From assembly GCA_964542645.1 (NCBI GenBank), contig CAZIUG010000008.1, forward strand, positions 310,001 to 374,000: a stretch of DNA of 64,000 nucleotides. The letters run 5' to 3'. The position numbers were made by a program, and so were the translations under genes. This DNA comes from Moanibacter sp964542645. Its GTDB lineage: Bacteria; Verrucomicrobiota; Verrucomicrobiia; Opitutales; UBA2987. This document shows, piece by piece, positions 35,542-44,833 of this stretch (its first letter is position 1; each line of letters opens with the position of its first letter). Under the pieces are notes generated by a model. The model was not told the origin of the DNA. It made no database searches and saw only the letters and a program-made list of their open reading frames with translations.

Positions 35542-36468
35542 ATGCTTTCTGCACACCAAATTGAGTCGTTTTATAGAGACGGTTACTTGTTGATTGAGAA
35601 CGGGGTTTCCGATACTGATCTTCAACCCGTGATCGATGAGTACAATCGTGTAGTCGACGATCTTGCAAGGGACCTCAAGGAAAAGGGTAAAATCGAATGT
35701 TGCCATGAGACTGAAGGGTTCGAAACCCGACTGGCCCGACTCTGTGCCGACGATGAAGCAACTTACCGAGATGCCGACCGGTTGGTCGACATCAATGAAG
35801 TCATAGGGAAATCGACTTTTGACTTTTTAAGGAACGACAATCTGCTCGACCTCATTGAAGGAATCCTTGGTCCAGAAATCACTTGTTCTCCGATTCAACA
35901 TGTACGATGTAAACTGCCATCAAGTCTCTGGGACGGAGCTTCTTCCTATACTGCTCCCTGGCATCAAGACGCTCAAGTCCATACAGAAGAGGCGGATGAG
36001 TGTTTTATCCTTACGGTTTGGATCCCACTTGTCGACACGGATGAGAGAAACGGGTGTCTTCAGGTGATTCCTGAAGTTCATCGAAGCGCAGAGGTCCTAT
36101 GGAGTGAAGGATTCGGAATCAGCGAAGAGAATATGCCGGCACGTAACTCGTTGAGTCTTCCAATGACTAAAGGAGACGTTCTCTTTGTTCACAAATTCAC
36201 TCCGCATGGTTCAGGCCCAAATGAAACCGAGAGGATGCGATGGAGTCTCGATCTAAGATATCAAATAACAGGTACTCCTAGCGGTCGCCCGTGGTACCCT
36301 AATTTTATTGCCCGCAGTCGCTCAAATCCCTCTTCAGAACTAAAAGATGGGGTGGAGTGGCAGGCAAGATGGAAACAAGCCGTCAAAAACCCACAAAAAG
36401 AACTTATCTACAAGATGACTCAGCGAGCTCAGCAAAATACTCCTGTTACACAAATAATCCGATTATAG
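35542..36468 (+). CDS. PhyH family dioxygenase, paralogue of the 62907 gene
   Basis: This is a 308-residue Fe(II)/2-oxoglutarate oxygenase. The iron ligands are H141-Q-D143 in PWHQDAQ and H222 in TPHGSGP; R231 or R233 follows for 2-oxoglutarate. It shares blocks with the PhyH protein at 62907-63884: GPEI followed by P-x-Q-H-V-R, the WS-x-DLRY strand, and the ARSRSNP segment near the end. The two thus belong to one subfamily. A TTGACA lies at 35496 with only a weak -10 (TCCTAT) after 17 bases. Substrate unknown. Confidence 0.88.
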   Translation: MLSAHQIESFYRDGYLLIENGVSDTDLQPVIDEYNRVVDDLARDLKEKGKIECCHETEGFETRLARLCADDEATYRDADRLVDINEVIGKSTFDFLRNDNLLDLIEGILGPEITCSPIQHVRCKLPSSLWDGASSYTAPWHQDAQVHTEEADECFILTVWIPLVDTDERNGCLQVIPEVHRSAEVLWSEGFGISEENMPARNSLSLPMTKGDVLFVHKFTPHGSGPNETERMRWSLDLRYQITGTPSGRPWYPNFIARSRSNPSSELKDGVEWQARWKQAVKNPQKELIYKMTQRAQQNTPVTQIIRL

Positions 36469-36678
36469 ACTTCTGATCCACTCGGTTAAAATCTTTCCGC
36501 TACGTTCCTTAATCAGGGTTAAAGGACCGATTAAGTTGAAAACTTCTTCACCGATCAGTCCAGGAATTGGGTGTTGGGTTTTAGATAAGACAAATCGGAA
36601 TTGAAACTGCGATAACTGGCCTACGCTCTGTTTTCGTGAAGATCCAAATCTCGGAAAGCTAGAAGACTTTTACAGGCT

Positions 36679-37431
36679 TCATATCGAATCAAAGGGCCGA
36701 AGATTTCTGATCTTTAGGACATCAGCCGCAATCTCCTCAGCTGAGGCCTTCAACATTGCCTCCCCTTTCTCTGGAGTGGCGGGCCGCGGATCCCCCACTC
36801 CGCCATGTCGAGTACGTTGGTCAAATCGGTGATAAGAGGAAACTCCAGGCACCTGCATCCCAGCTTTTTCACCATCGGCATCAAAATTTTCTGTCCTTAC
36901 AAGATCTGGTCGCATGGCTAGAATCATTGAGGTTTCCGTCTCACCAGCATGGCCAGAGCCTTCGTTACCCAAATCTCGGATGGCATTGAGCTTATCCATT
37001 GAGGCCCAAGCCCAGCGAGTGTAAAATTCGACATCCCCATCCGGATATCGCTCCATCAGGCGCTGTAGGAGCACCGAGATTCCTGCACTATTTCCTCCAT
37101 GGGAGTTTTGAATTAAAATTTTCTTGAACCCGTGCCCAACCATTGAAGCAACAATATCCATCATTAAGAGCAGATGGGTCTCAGAAATTGCGCTCACCGT
37201 ACCGGGATATCGGATATGGTGCTGTGAGTACCCAAGCCATTGAACTGGGAGCACCAGGACGTCATTGGGTGCGCACTCATGTACTCGACGCGCCACCTCA
37301 CCTCCGATCATACTATCGGTAAACACAGGCAGGTGGGTGCTATGTTGCTCACACGACGCAATAGGAATCAGGACAACAATATCCCTCGGCAAGGCATCGA
37401 TTTCTGGGGAAGTCATTTCTGAAAGTATCAT
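36679..37431 (-). CDS. Creatininase family amidohydrolase, second copy
   Basis: This 250-residue protein has the creatininase fold motifs CEQHSTHLPVFTD (ligands E, H, D), YPGTVSAISETHLL, NSHGGN and GHAGETETS. The usual GS before the E-x-H motif is AS-C here, and NGHG reads NSHG, so it is diverged from the copy at 34472. The ATG at 37431 follows a TTG by one codon. It is divergent from the AAC(3)-fold gene at 37586 with a 154-base gap between them. Opening of a cyclic amide is the likely chemistry. Confidence 0.87.
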   Translation of the reverse strand: MILSEMTSPEIDALPRDIVVLIPIASCEQHSTHLPVFTDSMIGGEVARRVHECAPNDVLVLPVQWLGYSQHHIRYPGTVSAISETHLLLMMDIVASMVGHGFKKILIQNSHGGNSAGISVLLQRLMERYPDGDVEFYTRWAWASMDKLNAIRDLGNEGSGHAGETETSMILAMRPDLVRTENFDADGEKAGMQVPGVSSYHRFDQRTRHGGVGDPRPATPEKGEAMLKASAEEIAADVLKIRNLRPFDSI

Positions 37432-37585
37432 CAAATTAGCCTTTCTAATGAAATTGGGAATACTGAACTAAAGATCGCTACCAAGGCAATGATCGAATAC
37501 AAGGGTCATCATACGATCGACGTATCCAGACGAATGGATTGACCTTTGGAACATTCCTTACTCCAATTAAAATAAAGGGCATCCG

Positions 37586-38404
37586 GTGAACCAAAATCAA
37601 CTTATTTCGGCTTTTGAGAAGTTAGGCCTAAGACAGGGGGATGCAGTCTTTGTCCATAGTTCGCTTAGCAGCATTGGATTAGTTGAGGGAGGAGCCGCAA
37701 CTGTTGTTCGTGCTCTTCTAGGTGTCCTCACCAAAGATGGGACACTCGCGGTACCATCTTTCACTTTTCGGCCTAAAGCCCTGACTCTAGACTTGGATAA
37801 TGATCCTTCTGGCATGGGCCAAATCTCGGAAGAGGTGCGAACTCTTCAAGAAGCGCGCCGCAGCACCCATCTCTTCCACTCGGTCGCAGCTATCGGACCT
37901 AAGGCCGATGAGCTGACTCGCGTTCATGGACCCTCAGCGTGGGCAGCGGATGGTCCTTTTTGGAAATTGTGTGACCTTGATTTCTATATCCTGATGCTCG
38001 GGCTCTCTTACACTACCTGTACTATTTTCCATCTAATTGAGCAGATGGTTCAAGTGCCCTATCGTCATTGGGTCCAAAGTAAAGGAGTGTTTCGTAAATC
38101 TAATGCTCCTGAGCAACCTCTTCCTACCGCGGCATTCGTACCAAATCCTGGTTTCCCTGGAAACGATTTTAACAGACTGGGGAGGAGGATGGAAGAGCTA
38201 GGGCTCGTCAGGATTACACCAATCGGAAATGCCATTTCACGCCTGTTCAAAGCTAAAGCAGCAGTACGACTGGGAATCGAGGAATACCGAAATGATCCTC
38301 TCTTGTTTCTCAAGACGAACCAAGGTATTACCATGCTTGAGGAAGGTGTCCAATTCGGAGCCGAGAAGTGTGTTGTTGACCCAGGTGCAGTGTTTCGAAG
38401 ATGA
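37586..38404 (+). CDS. AAC(3)-fold N-acetyltransferase
   Basis: This 272-residue acetyl-CoA-dependent N-acetyltransferase has the fold of the aminoglycoside 3-N-acetyltransferase family. The N-terminal HSSLSSIGLVEGG block, the GTLAVPSFTF strand, RSTHLFHSVAAIG, and the catalytic FHLIEQM (His...Glu) are all visible. It starts at GTG with AAAGGG 6 bases before. Many environmental members acetylate amino sugars or other amines and do not give drug resistance. Its neighbourhood (creatininase, ThDP enzyme, PhyH) supports a metabolic role. The family is sure; the substrate is not. Confidence 0.85.
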   Translation: MNQNQLISAFEKLGLRQGDAVFVHSSLSSIGLVEGGAATVVRALLGVLTKDGTLAVPSFTFRPKALTLDLDNDPSGMGQISEEVRTLQEARRSTHLFHSVAAIGPKADELTRVHGPSAWAADGPFWKLCDLDFYILMLGLSYTTCTIFHLIEQMVQVPYRHWVQSKGVFRKSNAPEQPLPTAAFVPNPGFPGNDFNRLGRRMEELGLVRITPIGNAISRLFKAKAAVRLGIEEYRNDPLLFLKTNQGITMLEEGVQFGAEKCVVDPGAVFRR

Positions 38405-38720
38405 GCGTTTTGTGTGCACAATTTTTTTGATCGGAGGGAAGCATATCGACAATTCACCTACAGCTAACAAATCCCCTCTTTGGTAAACAGTAATTAAAAC
38501 TCAGGCTCTAGGGTCCTCATTACTGGTCATAATTTACTAAACTGGATATATTCTATTCTGAAAGATTGATTAATCAAATTGAGATTCGGATCACACCGCT
38601 CGTATCGCAGCCAAATTAATACGCCATAAGATTCTCGACAAATATCGAAAAGGTTGCCTACTGAATCGGCTAAGGTGCCGTGATCTCATACTACCCATTA
38701 ACTCAAAAGGATTCGGTGTA
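38405..38720. other. 316-base intergenic region
   Basis: Between two plus-strand genes; an AAAGGA at 38706-38711 serves the ThDP gene. No gene, tRNA or strong hairpin is seen. Confidence 0.5.
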
Positions 38721-40400
38721 ATGCCTCAAATGACCGGCTATAGATTCTTTGCTGAAATGCTCAAAGCTTATAATGTTGGTACCGTCTTTTGGATGCCGGC
38801 GATTCTTAAGGCAGGATTGATGGAAATAGAGCGAGTCGGAGGAATTAAACGCGTTCTTTGCCATTCGGAAAAGGGAGCCGCTTACATGGCGGATGGGTAC
38901 GCAAGGGCATCCCGGCGGCCCGGCATTGCTATGTGTCAATCCGTGGGCGCAGCTAATCTGGCATCAGGACTTCAGGATGCTTATCTTGCTCACTCGCCTG
39001 TCATTGCCATCACGGGTCGGCAACAAACCGCTTTCCGCTACCGTCACGCCTACCAAGAAATTGACCATTGGCCTCTTTTCGAACCAGTGACAAAGTATAA
39101 TGCCTTTGTTGATACCCTCGAACAATTTCCCCACGAATTGCGTCAGGCCTTTCGTGAATCCACCACCGGCACCCCAGGCCCGGTACATTTAGAACTTCCG
39201 GGTATTCAAGGGGAAGTAGTTGGGGCCGCCGAGGCCAACTTGGAAATATCGGGGGAAGCAGAATTTCAATCATACCCTCCTTATCGATTGGAACCAGACA
39301 AAGAAATGGTAAAAGAAGCTGCTAAACTGCTCGAACGCTCCAAATTTCCTGTTTTTGTAGCTGGCGGGGGGGCAGTCGCGTCCCGAGCAGGATCGGCCAT
39401 CCTTGATCTGGCTGAGAAACTTTCGGCTCCAGTAGCTGTTTCGCTGAACGGCAAAGGCTCCATTCCTGATAATCACCCTCTCGCCGTTGGGGTAGTTGGC
39501 ACCTATTCGAGATGGTGTGCCAACAAGGTGGTCCAAGAGGCTGACTTGGTTGTGTATGTGGGAAGTCAAATAGGTGACCAAGTTACCGATAATTGGACAG
39601 TCCCTTTACCCGAAACAGACGTGATTCAGATTGACCTGAATCCTGCTGAACTGGGACGCAATTGCTCTACAAAATTATCAATCCTGGGCGATGCCAGGAA
39701 AACAATCATTAAACTCTCGAAAGCACTTGGATCAAAGAGGAAAGACCCGGAATGGGCACAGCGTGCGCGTCAATGGGTGAAAGAATGGCATCTGGAATAC
39801 AAACCAAAATTCGAGTCTGATGCCAACCCCATCCGCCCTGAAAGACTATGCCGCGAACTCTCACAATTTCTCCCACCCGATGCCCTCCTGGTTGCCGACA
39901 CTGGGCACTCGGGAAGTTGGACGGGCACCATGGTAGATCTAACCCAAGAGACCCAAGACTACATGCGTTGTGCTGGATCTCTGGGCTGGGCCTTCCCCGC
40001 CAGCCTGGGTGCTAAATGCGCTCAGCCCGATCGGCCTGTAGTCTGCTTTACCGGAGATGGTGGATTTTGGTACCACATGGCTGAGCTTGAAACAGCCGCC
40101 CGGTGTGGAATCAACACGGTCACTGTGATCAATAACAACCGTTCCCTGAATCAGGATAGGCCCGGCGTCGATGTGGCATACAGGAATTTTCCTAATGGGA
40201 ATCCAACGGAAATGTGGGTCTATAACGACGTAGACTTCTCTCGCTTCGCCTCAGTTATAGGCTGCTTCGGTATAAGAGTAGAGCGATCGAGCGATATCCA
40301 GAATGCACTCGAGGAGGCTCTCGCATCTCAAAAACCAGCCATCATAGACGTGGCCACAGACATCGAGGCCTTCGCGCCCTGGACGCAAACTCCATCGTAG
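38721..40400 (+). CDS. Thiamine-diphosphate-dependent enzyme, second copy
   Basis: This 559-residue ThDP enzyme is of the acetolactate-synthase-like superfamily. Catalytic E50 lies in CHSEKGAAYMADGYARAS. The ThDP motif is GDGGFWYH to INNNRSLN, with the NN ligand pair complete. The N-terminal motif FWMPAILKAG departs from the usual FG-x-PG of the family, so substrate or partner may differ. It is only distantly similar to the 32828 gene. No small subunit gene is near, so a decarboxylase or carboligase of keto acids is more likely than acetolactate synthase proper. ATG start, AAAGGA 9 bases upstream. Confidence 0.86.
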   Translation: MPQMTGYRFFAEMLKAYNVGTVFWMPAILKAGLMEIERVGGIKRVLCHSEKGAAYMADGYARASRRPGIAMCQSVGAANLASGLQDAYLAHSPVIAITGRQQTAFRYRHAYQEIDHWPLFEPVTKYNAFVDTLEQFPHELRQAFRESTTGTPGPVHLELPGIQGEVVGAAEANLEISGEAEFQSYPPYRLEPDKEMVKEAAKLLERSKFPVFVAGGGAVASRAGSAILDLAEKLSAPVAVSLNGKGSIPDNHPLAVGVVGTYSRWCANKVVQEADLVVYVGSQIGDQVTDNWTVPLPETDVIQIDLNPAELGRNCSTKLSILGDARKTIIKLSKALGSKRKDPEWAQRARQWVKEWHLEYKPKFESDANPIRPERLCRELSQFLPPDALLVADTGHSGSWTGTMVDLTQETQDYMRCAGSLGWAFPASLGAKCAQPDRPVVCFTGDGGFWYHMAELETAARCGINTVTVINNNRSLNQDRPGVDVAYRNFPNGNPTEMWVYNDVDFSRFASVIGCFGIRVERSSDIQNALEEALASQKPAIIDVATDIEAFAPWTQTPS

Positions 40401-40755
40401 CCAGTATAGGTGTCATACAAAGCTGTTCGTAGGTAATTTCATAGCTCTGGAGTCTAGTTTCAAGGTTTGTCTCCCGAAGATAGTATTCATTGAATGGTGC
40501 TTATCCAATACTCCATTACAGCTAACATCCCGAGATTCAATCTGGAACTCTATTTACGAAAAGTTGAGGAATCCCAACACTCCAGGGTATTGATTTCGAG
40601 CCAGGGGATTTTAAATAAAACTAACAACAATGGGATGTAGAAAATTAATTTCATGACAGAAGAGCAGAAGTCGATTTGATGGTCTCACCTTCTATGGAGA
40701 TCTGATCGTAGATTGATCCGGTTACAATAATTCAAGTAGGCACTATAAGGAAAAA
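40401..40755. other. 355-base convergent intergenic region
   Basis: Lies between the ThDP gene and the minus-strand isomerase gene, whose stops face each other. No strong terminator, gene or repeat could be seen. Confidence 0.5.
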
Positions 40756-41649
40756 TTAGTCCAATAGTTCACGCAGATATGCAACCGCCAACCCTATACC
40801 CTCAAGATCGCTACACCGGTTTTCTCTTCCCTCGTAGACAATCGACATGTTGCCGTTAAAGTTCACATCACGAAGAATTGCCATCACCCGTTCATAATCG
40901 ATCCATTCTTCTCTTCCACTATCTATTTTGTAGATCTTCGCGCGAACATAAGTAGCATACGGAGCTGTTTCCTCCATAAATTGATAGAAGTTAATGTCTT
41001 CATCCATCGTTCCTTCGGATAACGCTCCCGGAGATCCCCACCATTGGCCGGTATCAAGAATGAAAGTGATATTATCACGATTGCTATCCTCTATGAGACG
41101 GATAATATCGTCTCCCACCGGCGCAGTTGCCGGAGGATGATTATGAAGCCCCACAAATATTCCTTTCCCCGCTGCATAATCAGCTAGTTCTTGAAAACTG
41201 TGCACGACCCCCTCCCAAAGGCCTCTTTGATTCTCCGACTCCTCAGGTATTCTTCCAGCGAATACCCGGATCAATGGCGCACTCATGAAAGCGGCAAGAT
41301 CAACGGCACGTTTGGCTTCCTCCATACGGCTTCGGTGCTCAGCATCGTTTAGCGAAACAGCAATTCTCTGACCATTAGAAAGGACTTTCGTACCCACAAA
41401 TCCACTGCCAACCCCAAGGAACCCTATCGGGAGGCCTTGGTTCAGACACTTCTGCTTGATCCTTTGGAAATAGTCCATCCCTTGAGAACGAAATCCCCTA
41501 AAAAGCTGTAGATCGGTAAAATCCATTCTCAGTCCTGCAATGACATCGATCAGAGTTTCGATATCCATCCAGTTGAGCGGATCTTCTTTGTCATCGCTTC
41601 TCTGGTCATCCGGAACCATCAGCATTGCGTTACATCCGAGTTTAATCAT
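40756..41649 (-). CDS. Sugar phosphate isomerase/epimerase family protein (TIM barrel)
   Basis: This 297-residue xylose-isomerase-like TIM barrel begins with MIKLGCNAML as its first strand. Later strands read IFVGLHNHPP (His ligands), ITFILDTGQWWG (Asp), YVRAKIYKID (a barrel strand without the usual His), and MSIVYEGREN (Glu). It would isomerise or epimerise a sugar derivative, but one ligand strand looks altered. An AAGG abuts the ATG directly, too close to serve as ribosome site. It is the last gene of a minus-strand run with two PhyH proteins, an enolase-superfamily enzyme and an FAD oxidase. Confidence 0.8.
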   Translation of the reverse strand: MIKLGCNAMLMVPDDQRSDDKEDPLNWMDIETLIDVIAGLRMDFTDLQLFRGFRSQGMDYFQRIKQKCLNQGLPIGFLGVGSGFVGTKVLSNGQRIAVSLNDAEHRSRMEEAKRAVDLAAFMSAPLIRVFAGRIPEESENQRGLWEGVVHSFQELADYAAGKGIFVGLHNHPPATAPVGDDIIRLIEDSNRDNITFILDTGQWWGSPGALSEGTMDEDINFYQFMEETAPYATYVRAKIYKIDSGREEWIDYERVMAILRDVNFNGNMSIVYEGRENRCSDLEGIGLAVAYLRELLD

Positions 41650-41821
41650 CCTTCACTCAAATAGATACATTGCTTCATATACAGGTCTTTGAACGATAAA
41701 ATTCGAACAATCCTACTCGAAACTCCGTGTTGAATACAAAAAAGCAATTTGCATTTCCAATATACCCTTCAAAATCTCCGTAGAACCTGGGCCCATCAGC
41801 ATTCTCAATTTCAAAGTAAGA

Positions 41822-42652
41822 TTATTTTGGCACTGGGAAGGTATTAAAGAGCTGCTTCTGCCTATTGTCATATCGCTCCAGAGTCCGGTCCAAAATATAT
41901 GGGGCGCTATCCATTGTCGCTATATTTTGTGACTTGAGCCAGAACGGTCCAAACCCAATGTGAAGCGTCTTCCGGACCTGAGTGGAATAATTCGTTACAC
42001 CTCCATGTCGAAGATTTTCAGTAAAAAGAACTCCATCTCCCATTTTTGCGGGAAGAACTAACATACCAGGCTCATCCTCAGGAAGTGATCGATTAACCAG
42101 GTAAGGAGGGTGCAAATTCGATTTATGGGTTCCGGGAACAACGCAAAAAGCTCCTTCTTTCGCCGAAACATCGTGGAGGAAATAAACCATTCTCACCATC
42201 ATGCATTCCACTCGATTGTCGATGAAACGAAAACGGTGCTTGGAAGAACCAGGCCCACCCATGTGGGCACCTGTGGCATTACCCGGGTATCGCACCCTAA
42301 GTTCAGAATTGTTAATTGCGGGACGCTCTTGTACAACTGCTTCGATGTACCTCATTGTTGCCTGGTGATTCACCAGACAATCGAAAGCTGGATCGACATT
42401 AAAGAAATCCTCAACCAAAAGACTGCCGCCATTCCCCAGACTGCCGGAGACATGGTAACCTAGAATTTTGCTACGGTGGTATTCTGTACCAGAGGGAGCG
42501 GTTACCCTAGGTTGCAGATCTACATTTTTCTCCGCGTCAGAGATAAGGGCATCGACAGCTCCACGCAGGTAGGAGACCTCATCTTTGGAAAGGAGTTCAG
42601 GTATTTCGAGATACCCTGTCCGGTCGAATTCAAAGAGTTCAAGGTCCGTCAT
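41822..42652 (-). CDS. PhyH-like protein with an H-x-G iron motif
   Basis: This 276-residue protein has the PhyH double-stranded beta-helix. The position of the usual H-x-D reads H130-M-G132 in GAHMGGPG, so the carboxylate iron ligand is missing. The distal H216 (LRHGG) and the 2-oxoglutarate Arg R227, 11 residues on, are retained, as is VVPGTHKSN. An H-x-G or H-x-A motif in this fold is the hallmark of Fe/2-oxoglutarate halogenases such as WelO5 and SyrB2, where halide takes the open site; loss of activity is the alternative. The start is the ATG at 42652; a GTG at 42676 is possible. It sits 100 bases after an intact PhyH gene on the same strand. Confidence 0.82.
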   Translation of the reverse strand: MTDLELFEFDRTGYLEIPELLSKDEVSYLRGAVDALISDAEKNVDLQPRVTAPSGTEYHRSKILGYHVSGSLGNGGSLLVEDFFNVDPAFDCLVNHQATMRYIEAVVQERPAINNSELRVRYPGNATGAHMGGPGSSKHRFRFIDNRVECMMVRMVYFLHDVSAKEGAFCVVPGTHKSNLHPPYLVNRSLPEDEPGMLVLPAKMGDGVLFTENLRHGGVTNYSTQVRKTLHIGFGPFWLKSQNIATMDSAPYILDRTLERYDNRQKQLFNTFPVPK

Positions 42653-42752
42653 GGTCAACTTTACTTTAACTGGCACATAGCTTGGTCTATTTTTAGTTTA
42701 TGTGTCTCAGACTGAGAAAGATCTCTCATCAACTTAAGTCCAGAGGAAAAAA

Positions 42753-43589
42753 TCAATTTGTTCTCCAGTCACCTTGATAGTGATTCCCGACCACTCTTCG
42801 GCCCCGTACCCCCATTTCTTTAAGGCCCTCAACCATATTCTGGATGCGGGGCTCTTCACTTTGGATCAAGACTTCGTTCGGCTCAAAAGCATATGGAGAC
42901 CAGTACTGAAGAGAAGCGAAGTTGGCGTCACAGGTTGGGCAAGCAGCAAACTTTAAAGCTATGTAACGACGGAGGCCTTGTTTCCCGTAGACACCGTGAA
43001 AAAGGCTGTGGTTAAATATCAACATATCTCCAGGTTCGCTCTCGATAGCATAGCAGGGCACCTGATCACCGGACATTCCGTAAAAGGAGGGATTCTTTTC
43101 ACTGTGACGGCGTTGAAAGGACATCAAGTCTCCATGCAAGGGCAATCGGTGAGACCCAGGAATCACCCGAAGAGCACCCTGCTCTTTTCGCATCGGCTCT
43201 GCGTAGAGCATAATCTTGATCCGAATATAGCCTAGCTCTTTCTCACCCGCTCGGTCCGCGTGCCAGTGGTGAGAGGTGTTGTCTTTCGGGAATCCATGAT
43301 TACCTTCGGATCCAGACCAGATGAAGCCATCCCCTAGTAATCCATGGACAGGTTCATAAATCCGATCGTCATGGATAAGTCGCGTTAAACTCGGGTCACT
43401 TTCGAGAAAAGAATCTAAATGGATATTCTCTTCAATATTAGGCTTATGTCCCACTTTTCTTGTCCACAGCTCTTCAGCCACCTTCAATATAGATTTGAAT
43501 TCCTCACTTGGAAAGCAGTTGGGAAAACGTAAAAACCCAAATGTTTCGAAATGGGCAATCTGATCAGGACTAAGTTTATTCTCAGACAT
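42753..43589 (-). CDS. PhyH family dioxygenase
   Basis: This is a 278-residue Fe(II)/2-oxoglutarate oxygenase with an intact iron triad: H110-A-D112 in HWHADRA and H198 in LFHGVYG, and Arg at 207-208. RVIPGSH is the usual strand in the fold. The ATG at 43589 lies 5 bases after the stop of the enolase-superfamily gene, so the two are co-transcribed; the frame could otherwise extend to 43631. Co-expression with a sugar-acid dehydratase suggests the pair modify one molecule, for instance oxidative removal of a substituent followed by dehydration. Confidence 0.88.
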   Translation of the reverse strand: MSENKLSPDQIAHFETFGFLRFPNCFPSEEFKSILKVAEELWTRKVGHKPNIEENIHLDSFLESDPSLTRLIHDDRIYEPVHGLLGDGFIWSGSEGNHGFPKDNTSHHWHADRAGEKELGYIRIKIMLYAEPMRKEQGALRVIPGSHRLPLHGDLMSFQRRHSEKNPSFYGMSGDQVPCYAIESEPGDMLIFNHSLFHGVYGKQGLRRYIALKFAACPTCDANFASLQYWSPYAFEPNEVLIQSEEPRIQNMVEGLKEMGVRGRRVVGNHYQGDWRTN

Positions 43590-43594
43590 TTGAA

Positions 43595-44752
43595 TTACTC
43601 GTTGGTTGTAAATTTGTTTTCTTCTAGCCAATCCTCTCGAAGATCGTATCCGAGTCCCGGCTTTCCGTTAAGAATCAGGTGACCGTCTTCATATAATAGC
43701 GGCTCGGTCAACATTTCCTGATAAACAGGGATGGCAGCAAATCCACTTTCAAGTCGGTAAAAGTTTGGTACCGTAGAGCACACGTGAGCCGCTGCAATTA
43801 TCTCATGAGGACCGAGTGGAACGCAATGTGGTGAAATTGGGATGTTGTAGATTTCGGCTAATTGGGCAATTTTTCGGATTTCGGTTATGCCCCCGGTCCA
43901 AAGAGTATCTGGCATGATATAGTCGGTAAGACTATTCTGCAAAACGGGAAGGAAATCCCATCGAGTTCGTAACCTTTCACCAATGCAAATTGGAGGGACG
44001 GTTTGTTGCCTGACGCTCGCCAAAGCGTCGTAGGATTCTGGTGGGACCGGTTCTTCAAACCAAGTTATGTTTGACTGCTCATGTAGGTTATTTGCCAACC
44101 TGATCGCTGTAGGCACATTGTAGTGCCCATGGGCGTCGATCAAGATTTCGTGCTTCGGTCCCACTGCTTCCCTTACAGCGGCAACGATGTCGTAGCCTTC
44201 CTGCTCTCCAGACTCAGAAATCTGACCACTCTGGTACATACGATGATAAGGCCGCATCTCCAAGAAAGGATCAACCTTACAGGCAGTGTAACCCTGATCA
44301 ATTACATTCCATTTAGCATAGTCGGCAAATTCTTCAGGTGTTCTAGCGCCCAAGAACCAGGTATTATTGTAAAGAAGTATTCTGTTTCTGAATCGCCCAC
44401 CAATTAGATCAAAGACCGGCTTTCCTACTTCCTTTCCTTTAATATCCCAAAGCGCAAGATCGACCGCAGATGCAATTGCCGTTCCAAAACCCTTCGAGCC
44501 GAAATAGGTATAGGTCCGATAGATCTTGTGCCAAATACGTTCAATATCGGAAGGATTTTCACCGATTAATATTGGCCGCAATTCCTCCAGTCCGGTACGA
44601 CAAACGAGCGCAGTGTTCTGGACAGAAGCACCCGCTTCTCCCCATCCCACTATACCCGTATCTGTCTCAATCCTTAAATAGGTCCAAGTAACTGTATATC
44701 GGCTAGCATCCTTTAACTGTACAACGTAAGTCTTTAGATCGCTGATTTTCAT
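43595..44752 (-). CDS. Enolase-superfamily sugar-acid dehydratase
   Basis: This 385-residue mandelate racemase/muconate lactonizing-family enzyme has a complete metal site: D206 in LIDAHGHY, E233 in WFEEPVPP, E259 in IGER. H309 in SPHCVPLGP is the probable catalytic His. The capping domain contains the W-x-Y-L-R-I-E-T-D-T-G-I-V strand. The start taken here is the ATG at 44752; a TTG at 44761 would add three residues. It is 81 bases after the FAD oxidase gene and 5 bases before a PhyH gene. Dehydration of an aldonic or similar acid is likely. Confidence 0.88.
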   Translation of the reverse strand: MKISDLKTYVVQLKDASRYTVTWTYLRIETDTGIVGWGEAGASVQNTALVCRTGLEELRPILIGENPSDIERIWHKIYRTYTYFGSKGFGTAIASAVDLALWDIKGKEVGKPVFDLIGGRFRNRILLYNNTWFLGARTPEEFADYAKWNVIDQGYTACKVDPFLEMRPYHRMYQSGQISESGEQEGYDIVAAVREAVGPKHEILIDAHGHYNVPTAIRLANNLHEQSNITWFEEPVPPESYDALASVRQQTVPPICIGERLRTRWDFLPVLQNSLTDYIMPDTLWTGGITEIRKIAQLAEIYNIPISPHCVPLGPHEIIAAAHVCSTVPNFYRLESGFAAIPVYQEMLTEPLLYEDGHLILNGKPGLGYDLREDWLEENKFTTNE

Positions 44753-44833
44753 AAGATTCAAGCAGGAAACAACTCGGGGGTTGGGAACTCAAGCCATTCT
44801 TGCCCAGACTCGAATTCATACAGAACTCTTTCA

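Noticed and set aside
37586..38404. AAC(3)-fold protein as an aminoglycoside resistance gene
   Set aside because: The fold is right, but many environmental members have other substrates, and the neighbourhood is metabolic.
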